The notes beneath the pieces are model-generated. The model ran no database searches. It was not told the DNA's origin and worked only from the letters and a program-made list of their open reading frames with translations. 45,978 bases of DNA from Nitrospirillum amazonense (GTDB lineage: Bacteria; Pseudomonadota; Alphaproteobacteria; Azospirillales; Azospirillaceae), in NCBI RefSeq assembly GCF_007828045.1, contig NZ_VITN01000034.1, positions 1 through 45,978 on the forward strand, in the 5' to 3' direction. Positions 17,558 to 26,619 of the stretch are shown here, one piece after another (the first letter of the stretch is position 1; every line of letters starts with the position of its first letter). The position numbers and the translations under genes were made by a program.

Positions 17558-20500
17558 TCAGAACTTGAACCCAGCGCTGAGCCGATAGTACCGTCCCAGG
17601 ACGGCACTGTAGTAACGGGGTAAAGCAGCGGAATAGAAGCCGGCCGACGGGAAGGGAACGTGGGAATTCAACACGTTGTCCACGATCAGCCGCACGCGGT
17701 AACCACCTTCGAATTCATATCCCGCCGACGCATTGTACATCACGTACGCGTCCATCGTCGGGTATTCGTAGTTGGACAGCGGTGTATTCACGTTGATGCG
17801 AGCTTCACTATAATATTGGGTCTGCCATAGGAAATCGAAACCACCGTTCTTATAGTTGATATTGGCGGTGAAGTTGTTGCGAGGCTCGCCAACCGCGCCA
17901 ACCGTATACTGTTTGTCGCCGGTGCCGATCTTGTAATAGTGGCTGAAGGTGTGTAGGTAATTGACGCTGAAATCAATGGCGCCATAGTTGGCGGGCAGGC
18001 CCATGTCTTCAAGGTTGAAGGCATAGTCCAGTTCCGCCTGCAGCGCCTTGAAGCTTTCGATGGCGGCGTTGTAGTAGCCTTCGGCGACCGAGGTCACCTG
18101 CCCGCTGCCATCGCGCACGAAGGTGCTGCAGAACGCGTTGCCGGGGGCGCCGTCGTAACAGGCGTTCAGCAGATCGGTGGCGCTCAGCTGCGCGATCTCG
18201 TTGGTGATGTCGATGCTGATATAGTCGGCTGACAGTGTCAGCCCAGGGGTGTAGCGGGGCCGCAGCACGGTACCCACCGTCCAGCTATCGGCGATCTCGT
18301 TTTGCAGGTGCGGATTGCCGGAACTGGTGCCCGGGCTGGTGAAGTCCACGATGTCGGACGTGAAGGGCTGGGTGATGCCGACGGCGGCGCAGTTGGCGGC
18401 ACGGTTGGCCGGGTTGGGGCCGCCAGTGATGTAGCGGTGGTCGCAGGGGTCGTCGGCGGTGGTGTAGATCTGGCCCGTGGGGCTGTAGGCCTCGGTGATG
18501 GCCGGGGCGCGGAAGGACCGGGTGTAGTTGCCGCGCAGGGTGATGTCGCGGATGGGCTGGTAGGTGCCGCCGCCGGTGTAGGACCAGAAGGTCCCGGTCT
18601 GGCTGTTGTCGACGAAGCGCGCCGCCCCCTGCAGTTCCAGGCTATAGACCAGCGGCAGCTTCATGTCCGGCGCCACCACGGGGATGTTCACCTCCCCGAA
18701 GCCCTCGTTGGTGTGGTACTCGCCCGCCACCGGGTCGATGGGGATGCTGTTGCCGAACTGGGTACGGGTGCCGTCGCCATTGGGCTGCCCGTAATAGAAG
18801 GCTCCGGGGTCGAAGGCTGTCGTCTCGCGCCGGTATTCGTAGCCCAGCGAAAATTTGGCATCGCCGGCCGGCAGGGTGACGATGCTGCCGCCGATGTTAG
18901 CGAGAACATCGTACTGCGCGTTGTCCTGGCTGGGCCGAGCGATGGCGGTGATGTAGTCCGTCGCCGCCTTGCTCGCCTGGTTCACGCCGAAGATGTTTAG
19001 CGGTGCGCAGGTGCTGCTGAGGGTGGCGATGGCGGCGTTGGTATAGCCGGGGGCGCACACGATGTTACCGCTGCTGTCGCGCACGGCGTTGAGGGCGTTG
19101 AAGAGGTTCTGGGTCACCACCTGCCGGTCCTCATTCGAGGTTTCCGATTTGCCGTAGGTGCCGGTCACGTCCCAGTTGAAGGTGCGGTTGAGCGCGGAGA
19201 AATCCCCCTCCAGCCCCGCCACCACGCGGTAGACGTTGGTCGTGGTGCGGAAGGCGCCGGTGGCGAGATCGGTATTGGCGCGGGCCAAGTAGAAGGTGCT
19301 GGGATCAGCGTCGGCGGCCACCAGGTTGTTGATGATGGTCTGGCGGTCGGCGGCGCTCAGAAAGGGATTGTCGGTCTTCAGGACCAGGTTGCCGTTAGCG
19401 TCGCCCGCGGCGCCGAACAGGGCCGTGTTGTAGAAGGGCTGGTCGCGCAGGTTGGCGGCGCGCAGGCGGCCATACCACAGTTCGGTGTTGAAGCGCACAT
19501 GGTCGGTGAGGTCGTAGTGGCTTAGTGCCGTCACCTGCACCCGGTTACTTTCCACCTGCAGGTTGCTGTAGTCGCTGATGGGGAAGCCGCTACCACCCGC
19601 CTGGTACAGGGCGCTGCCCGTGAGTTGGCCGTTGACGAACGGCGTCAACTGGCCGTTGGGGCCGAAGAACAGGGCTTGGCCGGACGGATTGGTGATGGAT
19701 GAGGAGACCTGGCCCGCGTAAATTGGCACGTCGTCCGCTACCATGGGCATGCCGGTATTGGTGAAGACGTTGTAGTGTAGGCCACCCGAGAACAGCTGCT
19801 GCGTATAGGTGTGGCCCCTGGTGGCGCTTCCGAAGAAGGTGTCGGCGCCGCCGACGCTGCCTCTGCGATCTTCGTTCGTCAGGCCGTTCTGCTTGTCGTA
19901 CTGAACCCCGATGGTGATGTTGCCGCGACCGTTATTGAAGTTGCGGCCCAGCACGGCGGATGCATTGTAGTCGGCGGAGTCCCCATACTCCGACAGGCCG
20001 GTCTCAACATTGACGTCGGCGCCCTGGAAATCTTTCTTCAAGATGACGTTGACGGTACCGGCGATGGCGTCCGAGCCGTAAATGGGCGCCCCGCCGACGG
20101 CCACGATCTCGGTGCGGTCAACCATGGCCGTGGGGATGGCCGACAGGTCCACCGGGCTGCCGGCGACGACCCCGAAAATGGATGAGGTGGCGGATGAAAC
20201 GAAGCGGTGGCCGTTCACCAGGGTCAGGGTACGCTGCGACCCCAAATTATATAGGTTGACGAAGGTCTGACCGGCGCCGAAGGAACCTTGGGCGCCTACG
20301 GGGCCGTTGGCCGGCACGCTGAAGGCCGGCAATTCCTGCAACGCCGTGCCCAGATTTGTGAAGCCGCGCTTGGCGATCTCGTCCGAGCCCAGGACCTCGG
20401 CCGGCTGCATGGTATCGAAGTTGGCCCGGCGGATACGCGACCCGGTGATGACGATTTCGTTGAGGGACGTCGTTTGCTGCGCCCCGGTGGCGGCGGTGCC

Positions 20501-20692
20501 AGTATCGTCCGGCTGCTGCGCGGCTTGCGCCACCTGTGCCTGCATCGTGGGTGCCGCAGCGGCGGCGTCGATCTGCTGCGCCAGGGCTCCAGACGCCGCG
20601 CCCATGGCGCCGATGGCAGCGCCTAGCATCAGGGAGATGCGCAAATGGCTCATTTCGCGGGAGAAATGCGATGATGCGGTAAACCGACCCAT
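17558..20692 (-). CDS. Large TonB-dependent receptor
   Basis: A 1,044-residue outer-membrane receptor of the large type common in sphingomonads and Caulobacter. Signal sequence core ISLMLGAAIGAMGAASGALAQ ends near residue 37. An Ala/Gln-rich linker leads to LNEIVITGSRIRR (TonB box and plug start), then plug motifs LTLVNGHRFV, SAIPTAMVDRTEIV and GAPIYGSDAIAGTVNVILKK. The barrel ends YYRLSAGFKF. ATG 20692 is preceded by GGGGC; ATG 20653 lacks a ribosome-binding site. Codon use is slightly less GC-biased in its last 700 bases. It directly follows the sucrose locus on the same strand but has its own 285-base upstream region, so membership is uncertain. Receptors of this class often take up carbohydrates or peptides. 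Confidence 0.92.
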   Translation of the reverse strand: MGRFTASSHFSREMSHLRISLMLGAAIGAMGAASGALAQQIDAAAAAPTMQAQVAQAAQQPDDTGTAATGAQQTTSLNEIVITGSRIRRANFDTMQPAEVLGSDEIAKRGFTNLGTALQELPAFSVPANGPVGAQGSFGAGQTFVNLYNLGSQRTLTLVNGHRFVSSATSSIFGVVAGSPVDLSAIPTAMVDRTEIVAVGGAPIYGSDAIAGTVNVILKKDFQGADVNVETGLSEYGDSADYNASAVLGRNFNNGRGNITIGVQYDKQNGLTNEDRRGSVGGADTFFGSATRGHTYTQQLFSGGLHYNVFTNTGMPMVADDVPIYAGQVSSSITNPSGQALFFGPNGQLTPFVNGQLTGSALYQAGGSGFPISDYSNLQVESNRVQVTALSHYDLTDHVRFNTELWYGRLRAANLRDQPFYNTALFGAAGDANGNLVLKTDNPFLSAADRQTIINNLVAADADPSTFYLARANTDLATGAFRTTTNVYRVVAGLEGDFSALNRTFNWDVTGTYGKSETSNEDRQVVTQNLFNALNAVRDSSGNIVCAPGYTNAAIATLSSTCAPLNIFGVNQASKAATDYITAIARPSQDNAQYDVLANIGGSIVTLPAGDAKFSLGYEYRRETTAFDPGAFYYGQPNGDGTRTQFGNSIPIDPVAGEYHTNEGFGEVNIPVVAPDMKLPLVYSLELQGAARFVDNSQTGTFWSYTGGGTYQPIRDITLRGNYTRSFRAPAITEAYSPTGQIYTTADDPCDHRYITGGPNPANRAANCAAVGITQPFTSDIVDFTSPGTSSGNPHLQNEIADSWTVGTVLRPRYTPGLTLSADYISIDITNEIAQLSATDLLNACYDGAPGNAFCSTFVRDGSGQVTSVAEGYYNAAIESFKALQAELDYAFNLEDMGLPANYGAIDFSVNYLHTFSHYYKIGTGDKQYTVGAVGEPRNNFTANINYKNGGFDFLWQTQYYSEARINVNTPLSNYEYPTMDAYVMYNASAGYEFEGGYRVRLIVDNVLNSHVPFPSAGFYSAALPRYYSAVLGRYYRLSAGFKF

Positions 20693-20715
20693 GATAGCCC
20701 CATTGTTATTGATGC

Positions 20716-20751
20716 CCGTTTGGTCATCAGTGGAGGTTGACCAAACGGTCA
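20716..20751 (-). promoter_or_regulatory. Inverted repeats in the leader of the large TonB receptor gene
   Basis: CCGTTTGGTCA (20716-20726) and its exact complement TGACCAAACGG (20738-20748) are separated by 11 bases. The right arm is itself part of a smaller palindrome, TGACC-AAAC-GGTCA (20738-20751). They lie 24-59 bases upstream of ATG 20692. They could be two operator half-sites on the DNA, or a stem-loop in the transcript leader close to the ribosome-binding site. Confidence 0.5.
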
Positions 20752-20825
20752 GGGTCAATACGGTTTCATCGCAGATCTGTTTATGTTCAAAGCGTCCGTC
20801 GCAAGAATGCAACACAATGGGTAAA

Positions 20826-20862
20826 ATTATATAACTTTCCGGTGCGGCGATATGACCGCACC
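20826..20862 (-). promoter_or_regulatory. Candidate promoter with upstream palindrome for the large TonB receptor
   Basis: On the minus strand a perfect TATAAT (20831-20826) lies 134 bases before ATG 20692 in an AT-rich patch. Just upstream is a perfect 7-bp inverted repeat, GGTGCGG-N8-CCGCACC (20841-20862), where the -35 element would be expected; no good TTGACA is there. The arrangement suggests a regulated promoter whose activator or repressor binds the palindrome. An alternative reading is a hairpin ending the ROK transcript. Confidence 0.4.
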
Positions 20863-20977
20863 TACCCCCATTTTGGCTAGACGAGCTCGCCTAACGATGT
20901 GACCCACGGGCGCAGGCGATTACGCCTGTAGCGTGTCTCTCGAACAATCTGTGGATGCGTATTGATAAGGGAGCGAC

Positions 20978-21913
20978 TCAGGAGGGGGCGGGGCCGGCCG
21001 CGTCCCACCCCAGGGCCAGGGCGCCGGCCAGGCCCGCCTCCGCCCCCAGGCCGGGCGGCACGATGAAGCCAGCCAAGCCTTCGGTCAGGGCGGGGTGGTC
21101 GATGTAGCCGCCGATGTGGCGTTGGGCATGGTGGCGGACGCGGTCCAACAGGCCGGGCCGTCCGCCCACGCCGCCGCCGATGACGATGCGCTGGGGCGAC
21201 AGGGCGAACAGCAGGTTGGCCGCCATCTGGCCCAGATAGTCGCCCACCAGGTCCCAGACGGGATGGTCGTCGGCCAGGTCCGTGGCCGGCCGGCCCACGC
21301 GCGCCTCGATGGCCGGGCCGCAGGCGAGACCCTCCAGGCAATCGCCGTGATAGGGGCAATGGCCGCCGTAAGCGTCGCGGGCCGGATCGCGGCGCACCAG
21401 CAGGTGGCCGCCCTCGGGATGCACCAGGCCGTGCTGTGGCCGGCCACCCACCACCACGCCCACCCCGATGCCGGTGCCCACGGTCACGTAGACATGGCTG
21501 TCCAGGCCCTGCGCCGCGCCCCATCGGCCCTCGCCCACGGCGGCGCCGTTGACGTCGGTGTCGATCGCGACGGGGACGCCCCCCTCCTTCAAGTGTCCAA
21601 GCGCGTTGGCCAGGTGGTCGCGCACCGGCGCGCCGCTCCAGCCCGGCTTGGGCGTACGGGTGATGCTGCCGTATTCCGGGCGGTGGGGATCCAGTTGCAG
21701 GGGCCCGAAGCTGGCGACCCCCACGGCGTCCAGGCCGCCCATGCGCCCGCCCAGCGCGCGCAGCGTTTCGACGCAGCGCGTCAGCGTCTCCTCCGGCGTG
21801 GTGGTCGGGATGCGAACGGTTTCGATGGATTGGGGCCGGGCGGTGCCGTCCATGACGGCCGCGCCAACGACGGCCTTGGTGCCGCCCAGTTCCACCGCGC
21901 CAATGCGCTTCAT
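20978..21913 (-). CDS. ROK-family fructokinase-type sugar kinase, copy A
   Basis: A 311-residue ATP-dependent sugar kinase. The N-terminus IGAVELGGTKAVV is the phosphate-binding motif of ROK kinases; the zinc-binding Cys/His cluster reads HCPYHGDCLEGLACGPAIEAR, the form seen in ROK fructokinases (GmuE/YdhR type) rather than in glucokinases. GTGIGVGVVV and VIGGGVGG are the remaining ATP and sugar motifs. ATG 21913 overlaps the amylosucrase stop codon (ATGA), so the two are translationally coupled. This fits phosphorylation of the fructose that amylosucrase releases from sucrose. The gene is nearly identical to 29445-30365; only two internal residues (K2/R2, and D/E in the AT-D/E-LADD segment) and the C-terminal tail differ. 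Confidence 0.93.
   Translation of the reverse strand: MKRIGAVELGGTKAVVGAAVMDGTARPQSIETVRIPTTTPEETLTRCVETLRALGGRMGGLDAVGVASFGPLQLDPHRPEYGSITRTPKPGWSGAPVRDHLANALGHLKEGGVPVAIDTDVNGAAVGEGRWGAAQGLDSHVYVTVGTGIGVGVVVGGRPQHGLVHPEGGHLLVRRDPARDAYGGHCPYHGDCLEGLACGPAIEARVGRPATDLADDHPVWDLVGDYLGQMAANLLFALSPQRIVIGGGVGGRPGLLDRVRHHAQRHIGGYIDHPALTEGLAGFIVPPGLGAEAGLAGALALGWDAAGPAPS
20999..21913. repeat. 915-base direct repeat, copy A
   Basis: This block is aligned without gaps to 29451-30365 at a constant offset of 8,452 bases. By eye I count about 11 differences, near 98.8% identity. Similarity stops within a few bases of the start codon on one side and about 20 bases before the stop of copy A on the other, so the repeat is the ROK coding sequence alone. 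Both copies point the same way. Confidence 0.95.
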
Positions 21914-23769
21914 GGCCGGACCTTGATCCAGCGTGCCTGCCATGGACCAAGGGGCAGGGCCGTCAGGTCGGCGTCCTCATCCGCCACCACATCCCGGCCG
22001 AGGGGACCGGCCGGCAGCGATAGCGTGACCGTTTCGCCCGTCAGGTTGGCCAGGCACAGCAGCGGGCGGGAACCGACGCGCTGGAAGCCCAGCACCCCGC
22101 TGGGCAAGCCGGTCAGGGCGCGTGCCGGTTCCGCGCCGTGCAAGGCGGGCAAGCCGGCACGCACCTCGATCAGCCGGCGTAGCGCCGCATGGCACCTGCC
22201 TGCGGCGGTGGCACCGTCATCGCGTCCAGCGGCCCGATCCCAATCCATGGCGGGCCGATGCAGCCAGCGGCCTTCGCCGGCGGGGATGCTGGCCAATGGC
22301 GCGTTGGTCAGCGCGACCTCGTCCCCCATATACAGCACCGGCAGGCCGTCCAGCGCCAGGGTCACCTGATACAGCTGCAGCAGGCGGGCCAATGGCGCGT
22401 CCGTGTCCGCGTCGCCGGGGCGCCCCTCCGGCCGCAAGCCCACCAGCGAGGCCGCCATGCCGTTGGTGCTGGGCGCGCCGCCGCCATCCGCCTGGAAGGC
22501 GGCGCCCAGGGCGTAGCTGCCCGGCAGGGCGCCGGCATAGAAGGCGGAAACCCGGTGCAGCGTTTCCGCCGGTATCAGGGCGGCCAGCGCGTCCCAGATG
22601 ATGTCGTCATGGCAGCGGACGTAGGTGATCCAGGCCGCCTGCCGCGGCCGCCCGGCCAGCCGGTCCAGCAGGGCGTGGGCGGGGGCCGCGTCACCGGTGG
22701 CCTGGGCCAGCCACAGGGCCGTCATCATGCCGTTGTTGTAGGCCAGGTGGCATTCGTTGGCGGCCGGCTGCCCGGTGGCCTCGTCCCGACCGAAGAAGGA
22801 CACCACATCGTCCGGGTCGACGATGGCCTCGCCCTTCAGCAGCACGCCCGGCGCCGCGATGGCCAGCAGCGCCCGCCAGGCCTGCACGATCCAGTGGGTC
22901 TGCGGCAACCCCCGGCAGGACGTGCCCGGCGCCTTCCATAGGAAGGGCGTGCTGTCCAGGCGGAAGACATCGACGCCCTGGTTGGCCAGATGCAGCAACA
23001 CCTCCAGCATTTCCAGGAACACGGCCGGGTTGGCGTAATTCAGGTCCCATTGATAGGGGTAGAAGGTGGTCCACACCCAGGTGCCGCCGCCATCGCGGGC
23101 CAGCGACGGTTCGGGGGTGAAATTGCCCGGCGCCGTCTTGGGGAAGACTTGGCCCAGCGTGGCCTCATAAGCGGCGACCTCGTCCGCGTTGTCCAGCACG
23201 TGGTAATAGGCGCGATAGACGGGATCGCCCGCCCGCGCGGCTTGGGCCCAGGCATGGTCGCGGGCGGTATGGTTGCACACCACGTCCAGGCACAGGGCCA
23301 TGCCGGCCTGGTGGGCGTCCTCGGCCAACGCCCTCAAATCCTCCGCCGTGCCCAGGCGGGGCTCCACCGAGCGATAATCGGCCACGGCGAAGCCGCCGTC
23401 GTTGTCGCCGGATTGCATGGCCAGCAGGGGCAGGGGGTGCAGGTAGGTCACCCCAAGCTCCGCCAGATAGTCCAGCCGCCGCCGCACCCCGGCGAGGGTG
23501 CCGGCGAAGCGATCGACATAGAAGCAATAGCCCAACTGGTTCGGACGCTGGAACCAGTCGGGCTCCGCCTGCCGTCGCGCGTCCAGGTCGGTCAGGGCCG
23601 CCGGCCGGTTGCGCGCCGCCCGGATCACGGCCTCACGAACCTGGCTCAGCCAGCCCTCCAGCGCCGGGACCTCGCCGTACAGGCGCCGCAGCAGGGCGTC
23701 GGCCACCGGCCAATGCCGGTCGAGGCGATCATGCAGGCCCGTGGCCCGGCTGAAGACGGAAGAGGTCAT
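21910..23769 (-). CDS. Amylosucrase (GH13 subfamily 4)
   Basis: A 619-residue cytosolic enzyme that transfers glucose from sucrose to an alpha-1,4-glucan and frees fructose. Catalytic residues are visible: nucleophile D272 in VFRLDSTPFLW, acid/base E314 in LLKGEAIV and transition-state stabiliser D388 in RCHDDIIW with H387. The N-terminal helical domain, GYCFYVDRFAGTL, LHPLPLL and DVVCNHTARDHAWA are all amylosucrase-type, and YVRCHDDIIW distinguishes it from alpha-amylases. Length is normal (about 620-650). Sucrose hydrolase (SuxB-like) activity is the closest alternative, since this subfamily includes both. It follows the TonB receptor gene after a terminator-like hairpin and overlaps the ROK kinase start. 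Confidence 0.93.
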   Translation of the reverse strand: MTSSVFSRATGLHDRLDRHWPVADALLRRLYGEVPALEGWLSQVREAVIRAARNRPAALTDLDARRQAEPDWFQRPNQLGYCFYVDRFAGTLAGVRRRLDYLAELGVTYLHPLPLLAMQSGDNDGGFAVADYRSVEPRLGTAEDLRALAEDAHQAGMALCLDVVCNHTARDHAWAQAARAGDPVYRAYYHVLDNADEVAAYEATLGQVFPKTAPGNFTPEPSLARDGGGTWVWTTFYPYQWDLNYANPAVFLEMLEVLLHLANQGVDVFRLDSTPFLWKAPGTSCRGLPQTHWIVQAWRALLAIAAPGVLLKGEAIVDPDDVVSFFGRDEATGQPAANECHLAYNNGMMTALWLAQATGDAAPAHALLDRLAGRPRQAAWITYVRCHDDIIWDALAALIPAETLHRVSAFYAGALPGSYALGAAFQADGGGAPSTNGMAASLVGLRPEGRPGDADTDAPLARLLQLYQVTLALDGLPVLYMGDEVALTNAPLASIPAGEGRWLHRPAMDWDRAAGRDDGATAAGRCHAALRRLIEVRAGLPALHGAEPARALTGLPSGVLGFQRVGSRPLLCLANLTGETVTLSLPAGPLGRDVVADEDADLTALPLGPWQARWIKVRP

Positions 23770-23798
23770 GCCGTGAAAGTCCCAGGAGGATCGATGTC

Positions 23799-23890
23799 AA
23801 AAAAAGCCGGCTGGCGGGAGGGGTGCCCGCGACGGGTGGTCCCGCGACGGGCGTTCCCACTGGGGAGGGAAGTGGGGCCCGCCAGCCGGC
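23799..23890 (-). terminator. Terminator with large loop between TonB receptor and amylosucrase
   Basis: A perfect 13-bp stem (GCCGGCTGGCGGG at 23806-23818 and its complement at 23878-23890) encloses a 59-base loop and is followed on the minus strand by seven T (23805-23799). The loop contains a direct repeat CCCGCGACGGG and can fold further. It starts 6 bases after the receptor stop codon, and lies before the amylosucrase ATG at 23769, so it would lower amylosucrase expression relative to the receptor. Confidence 0.75.
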
Positions 23891-23896
23891 ACAGGG

Positions 23897-26377
23897 TCAG
23901 AAGCTGTATTTGACTCCGGTCTTGAAGGTGCGGCCGTTGATGGACCGCGCCAGCAGGATGCCGTTGCTGGGCACGGCGTCGGTGGTGCCGTCCACCTCGG
24001 TCAGGCCCAGGGTGTTGAACAGGTTGTTGGCGGAGAAGGACCAGACGATGTCGTTGGTCAGGTTGTAGGTCGCGAACAGGTTGACCTGGGCATACCCGGG
24101 CATCACCAGCTTGTTGGTGGTGTCGGCGTAGCTGTCGGTGGTGCCGATGATGTTCACACCCACGCTGTAGTCGTTGCCCGAATAGGACGGCGTGATCTGG
24201 TAGACGAAATCGGCCTGGCGCTGGGGCACGTTGCCCACGTCGCTGGGGGTGATCTCATCCTTGGTGATGCGGGAATGGGTGTAGGTGACGCCGGCGTCCA
24301 ACTGGAAGGCGCCATAGCGGTAGCTGGCCTCCAGCTCCGCCCCCTCCGCGTCATAGACGCGGGAGATAAAGCGCTGGGTCAGCGAGGTCACGTCCTGGTT
24401 GGCCTCCTCGGTGTTGGCGTAGAAGCCGGTGAGGAAGACGCTGAGGCCGATGTCCGACCGCCATTTCACGCCGCCCTCGGCCTGCTTCACCTTGTTCACC
24501 GCGTTCTGGTAGGCGGTGGAGCCGTCGGGGTTGATGGAGCCGAAGGCCAGGCGGTCGGCGTTGGCGCGACCGCCCTCGCTGTACCGCACGAACAGGGCCA
24601 GGTCGGGGTCGATGGCGTAGTTGGCGCCAACGGAATAGGAGATGTAGTGCCAGTCGTAATTGACCGGGCTGGCCGCCGACTGGTTGACCACCGGCACCGT
24701 CAGCTCCGGCACCTGCAGCACGCCGTCCTGGTTCACATCCAGGGACGTGGTGCCCGTGGGGCCGGCGTAGCTGCCCGAGGCATGGCCGTAGTCGTAGCGT
24801 AGGCTGGCGTCCACCGTCAGCTTGTCCCACGCCCAGTTCACCGCGGCGTAGGGCGCGTCGATGTCATAGTGCATGTCATAGCTGCGCGAGCAGCAATTGC
24901 CCCAGTAGGGCGCGCCATAGGCAACCAGGCCGTTTGAGGTGACGGCCTTGCCGCTGGAATTCAGCACGTTCAGCAGCACACCGTCCTTGCCGTTGACGGT
25001 TTCCAGATAGGTGTTCCAGTGCCAGTCCATGTCGATGTTCTGGCGGGCCTTGTAATAGCCGAATGAGATGGCGCCCTTGCCCAACGGCAGGGTGTCCAGC
25101 GTCTTGGTGACCTTCAGGTCGTTGCTGTAGGTGCCCAGGTCGTTGAGCTTGACGTTGAACAGGGCGATGCGGGATGCCAGGCCGTTGCCGCCCACGCTGG
25201 CGGCGCCGACCGTCTGGCCGGCGTTGGGGCCGCTGGCGTATTGCAGGGTGGCCCCGGTGCCGCCGATCTCTGTCGCCAGGACGGAGGCGCGGTCCACCTC
25301 CTGCGGGTAGGGGCCGACGAAGTCGCCGGTGTTGTCGGCCACGCGGAACTTGTCATCCAGCGTCCAGCCGGGCGCCACCTCGAACTGCGCTTGGCCGCCG
25401 AACGCGGTGCTGACGGGGTGGTAGCCGTCGCCGATGTTGGTGGTCAGGCGGTTACCATTGGCGTCCAGCGTCAAGTCCTTGCGGAAGTAGGGTGACTGGA
25501 AGGCGCCGCTCAGCGCGTCGAACCCGGGTAAGGAGGAGATGTGCGGGTTGCTGCCGCTGCCGGAAATGGCCAGCGGCACCGGCAGGTAAACGGGGGAGCG
25601 GTCGTTCAGGTATTTGAAGTCCAGGCGGATGAAGCCTTTTTCCATGTCGTGGGTGACGTTGGCCTTCACCTGGCCGCCGTTCATGGCGTCGTCATAGCCG
25701 ACGGAACGCGGGCCCTCGCCAGTATGGTAATAGCCGCCGACATGGAAGCGCCAGCCGGGCGCGATGGGGCCGCCATAGGCGAAGTCGGCCCGCGTCTCGT
25801 TATAGTCCAGGCCGCGGGTCAGGCCGATGGCGCCGCCCTCCTTCTCGCCCGTGTCGCTGACGAAGTTGATGACGCCGCCCGGCGCGTTGCTGGCGAAGGT
25901 GGAGGCGGAGCCGCCGCGGATGGCTTCCACCCGCGCGACGTTGTAGTCGGCGCGCAGATAGGTGTCGGCGGTGCCGAAGGCGATGTCGCCGAACTGCATG
26001 ATGGGCAGGCCGTCTTCCTGCAACTGCAGGAACTTGGCGCCGCCCGAGGCCACCGGCAGACCGCGCACGGCGATGTTGGCGTTGCCCTCACCGCCCGACG
26101 CCTCGGCCCGGAAGCCGGGGATGTTGCGCAGGATGTCGGCGGCGCTGCTGGGCGCGGACTGGGCGATCTGGTCCGGATTCAGCGTGCTGACCGAGACGCT
26201 GGTGTTGAACTTTGACTGCGGCAGGGCGGTGCCGGTGATGACGATCTCATCAAAGTCCAGCCCCTGCTGGGCCGGGCTCGTGGCAGGATCTTCGGCCGCC
26301 AAGGCGGCGGTGAACAAGACAGGCGTGGCGGTGAAGGCGGCGCCCAACATCAGGGCGCGGGCCAAACGGCGCTTCAT
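23897..26377 (-). CDS. TonB-dependent receptor of the sucrose locus (SuxA-like)
   Basis: An 826-residue outer-membrane receptor. The signal peptide (MKRRLARALMLGAAFTATPVLFTAALA) precedes FDEIVITGTALPQ (TonB box region), plug motifs ILRNIPGFRAEASGG, FLQLQEDGLPIM, VEAIRGGSASTFASNAPGGVINF and a barrel ending FKTGVKYSF. ATG 26377 follows GAGGGAGA; the frame extends to 26545 but without plausible starts. In Xanthomonas, SuxA imports sucrose and is encoded beside amylosucrase, a transporter and a LacI regulator; the same set surrounds this gene. Sucrose as substrate therefore rests on context. Expression is probably controlled from the operator at 26465-26478. Confidence 0.93.
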   Translation of the reverse strand: MKRRLARALMLGAAFTATPVLFTAALAAEDPATSPAQQGLDFDEIVITGTALPQSKFNTSVSVSTLNPDQIAQSAPSSAADILRNIPGFRAEASGGEGNANIAVRGLPVASGGAKFLQLQEDGLPIMQFGDIAFGTADTYLRADYNVARVEAIRGGSASTFASNAPGGVINFVSDTGEKEGGAIGLTRGLDYNETRADFAYGGPIAPGWRFHVGGYYHTGEGPRSVGYDDAMNGGQVKANVTHDMEKGFIRLDFKYLNDRSPVYLPVPLAISGSGSNPHISSLPGFDALSGAFQSPYFRKDLTLDANGNRLTTNIGDGYHPVSTAFGGQAQFEVAPGWTLDDKFRVADNTGDFVGPYPQEVDRASVLATEIGGTGATLQYASGPNAGQTVGAASVGGNGLASRIALFNVKLNDLGTYSNDLKVTKTLDTLPLGKGAISFGYYKARQNIDMDWHWNTYLETVNGKDGVLLNVLNSSGKAVTSNGLVAYGAPYWGNCCSRSYDMHYDIDAPYAAVNWAWDKLTVDASLRYDYGHASGSYAGPTGTTSLDVNQDGVLQVPELTVPVVNQSAASPVNYDWHYISYSVGANYAIDPDLALFVRYSEGGRANADRLAFGSINPDGSTAYQNAVNKVKQAEGGVKWRSDIGLSVFLTGFYANTEEANQDVTSLTQRFISRVYDAEGAELEASYRYGAFQLDAGVTYTHSRITKDEITPSDVGNVPQRQADFVYQITPSYSGNDYSVGVNIIGTTDSYADTTNKLVMPGYAQVNLFATYNLTNDIVWSFSANNLFNTLGLTEVDGTTDAVPSNGILLARSINGRTFKTGVKYSF

Positions 26378-26464
26378 GGTGATCTCCCTCGTTCGTTCTT
26401 TTTTGATTGTCGTTTTGGGGGCGACCTCCCCGGCCGCCTCGAACGCCGTTACCCAAGCATACAT

Positions 26465-26480
26465 TACAACCGATTGCAAT
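26465..26480. promoter_or_regulatory. LacI-type operator 1 (TonB receptor side)
   Basis: TACAACCGATTGCAAT. The first 14 bases are an imperfect palindrome centred on CG (T-x-CAA-y-CG-r-TTG-x-A), the usual form of LacI/GalR operators. The same 16 bases recur at 26620-26635 in the same orientation. On the minus strand the site overlaps TATTGC, a candidate -10 18 bases after TTGTGC, so binding would block transcription of the TonB receptor. Confidence 0.7.
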
Positions 26481-26619
26481 ATCATTTCCGCGCAGGTCTG
26501 CACAATTTTTAAGAGATCGGGGCGCCGGATAAGAAAGTTAAGCAAGAGGAATCCAGCAATATCAGGCTGTTTCCTTCCGGAGGCCGGCTGAAGGCGCGTC
26601 CAGGGGCGGCTGCGACAAA

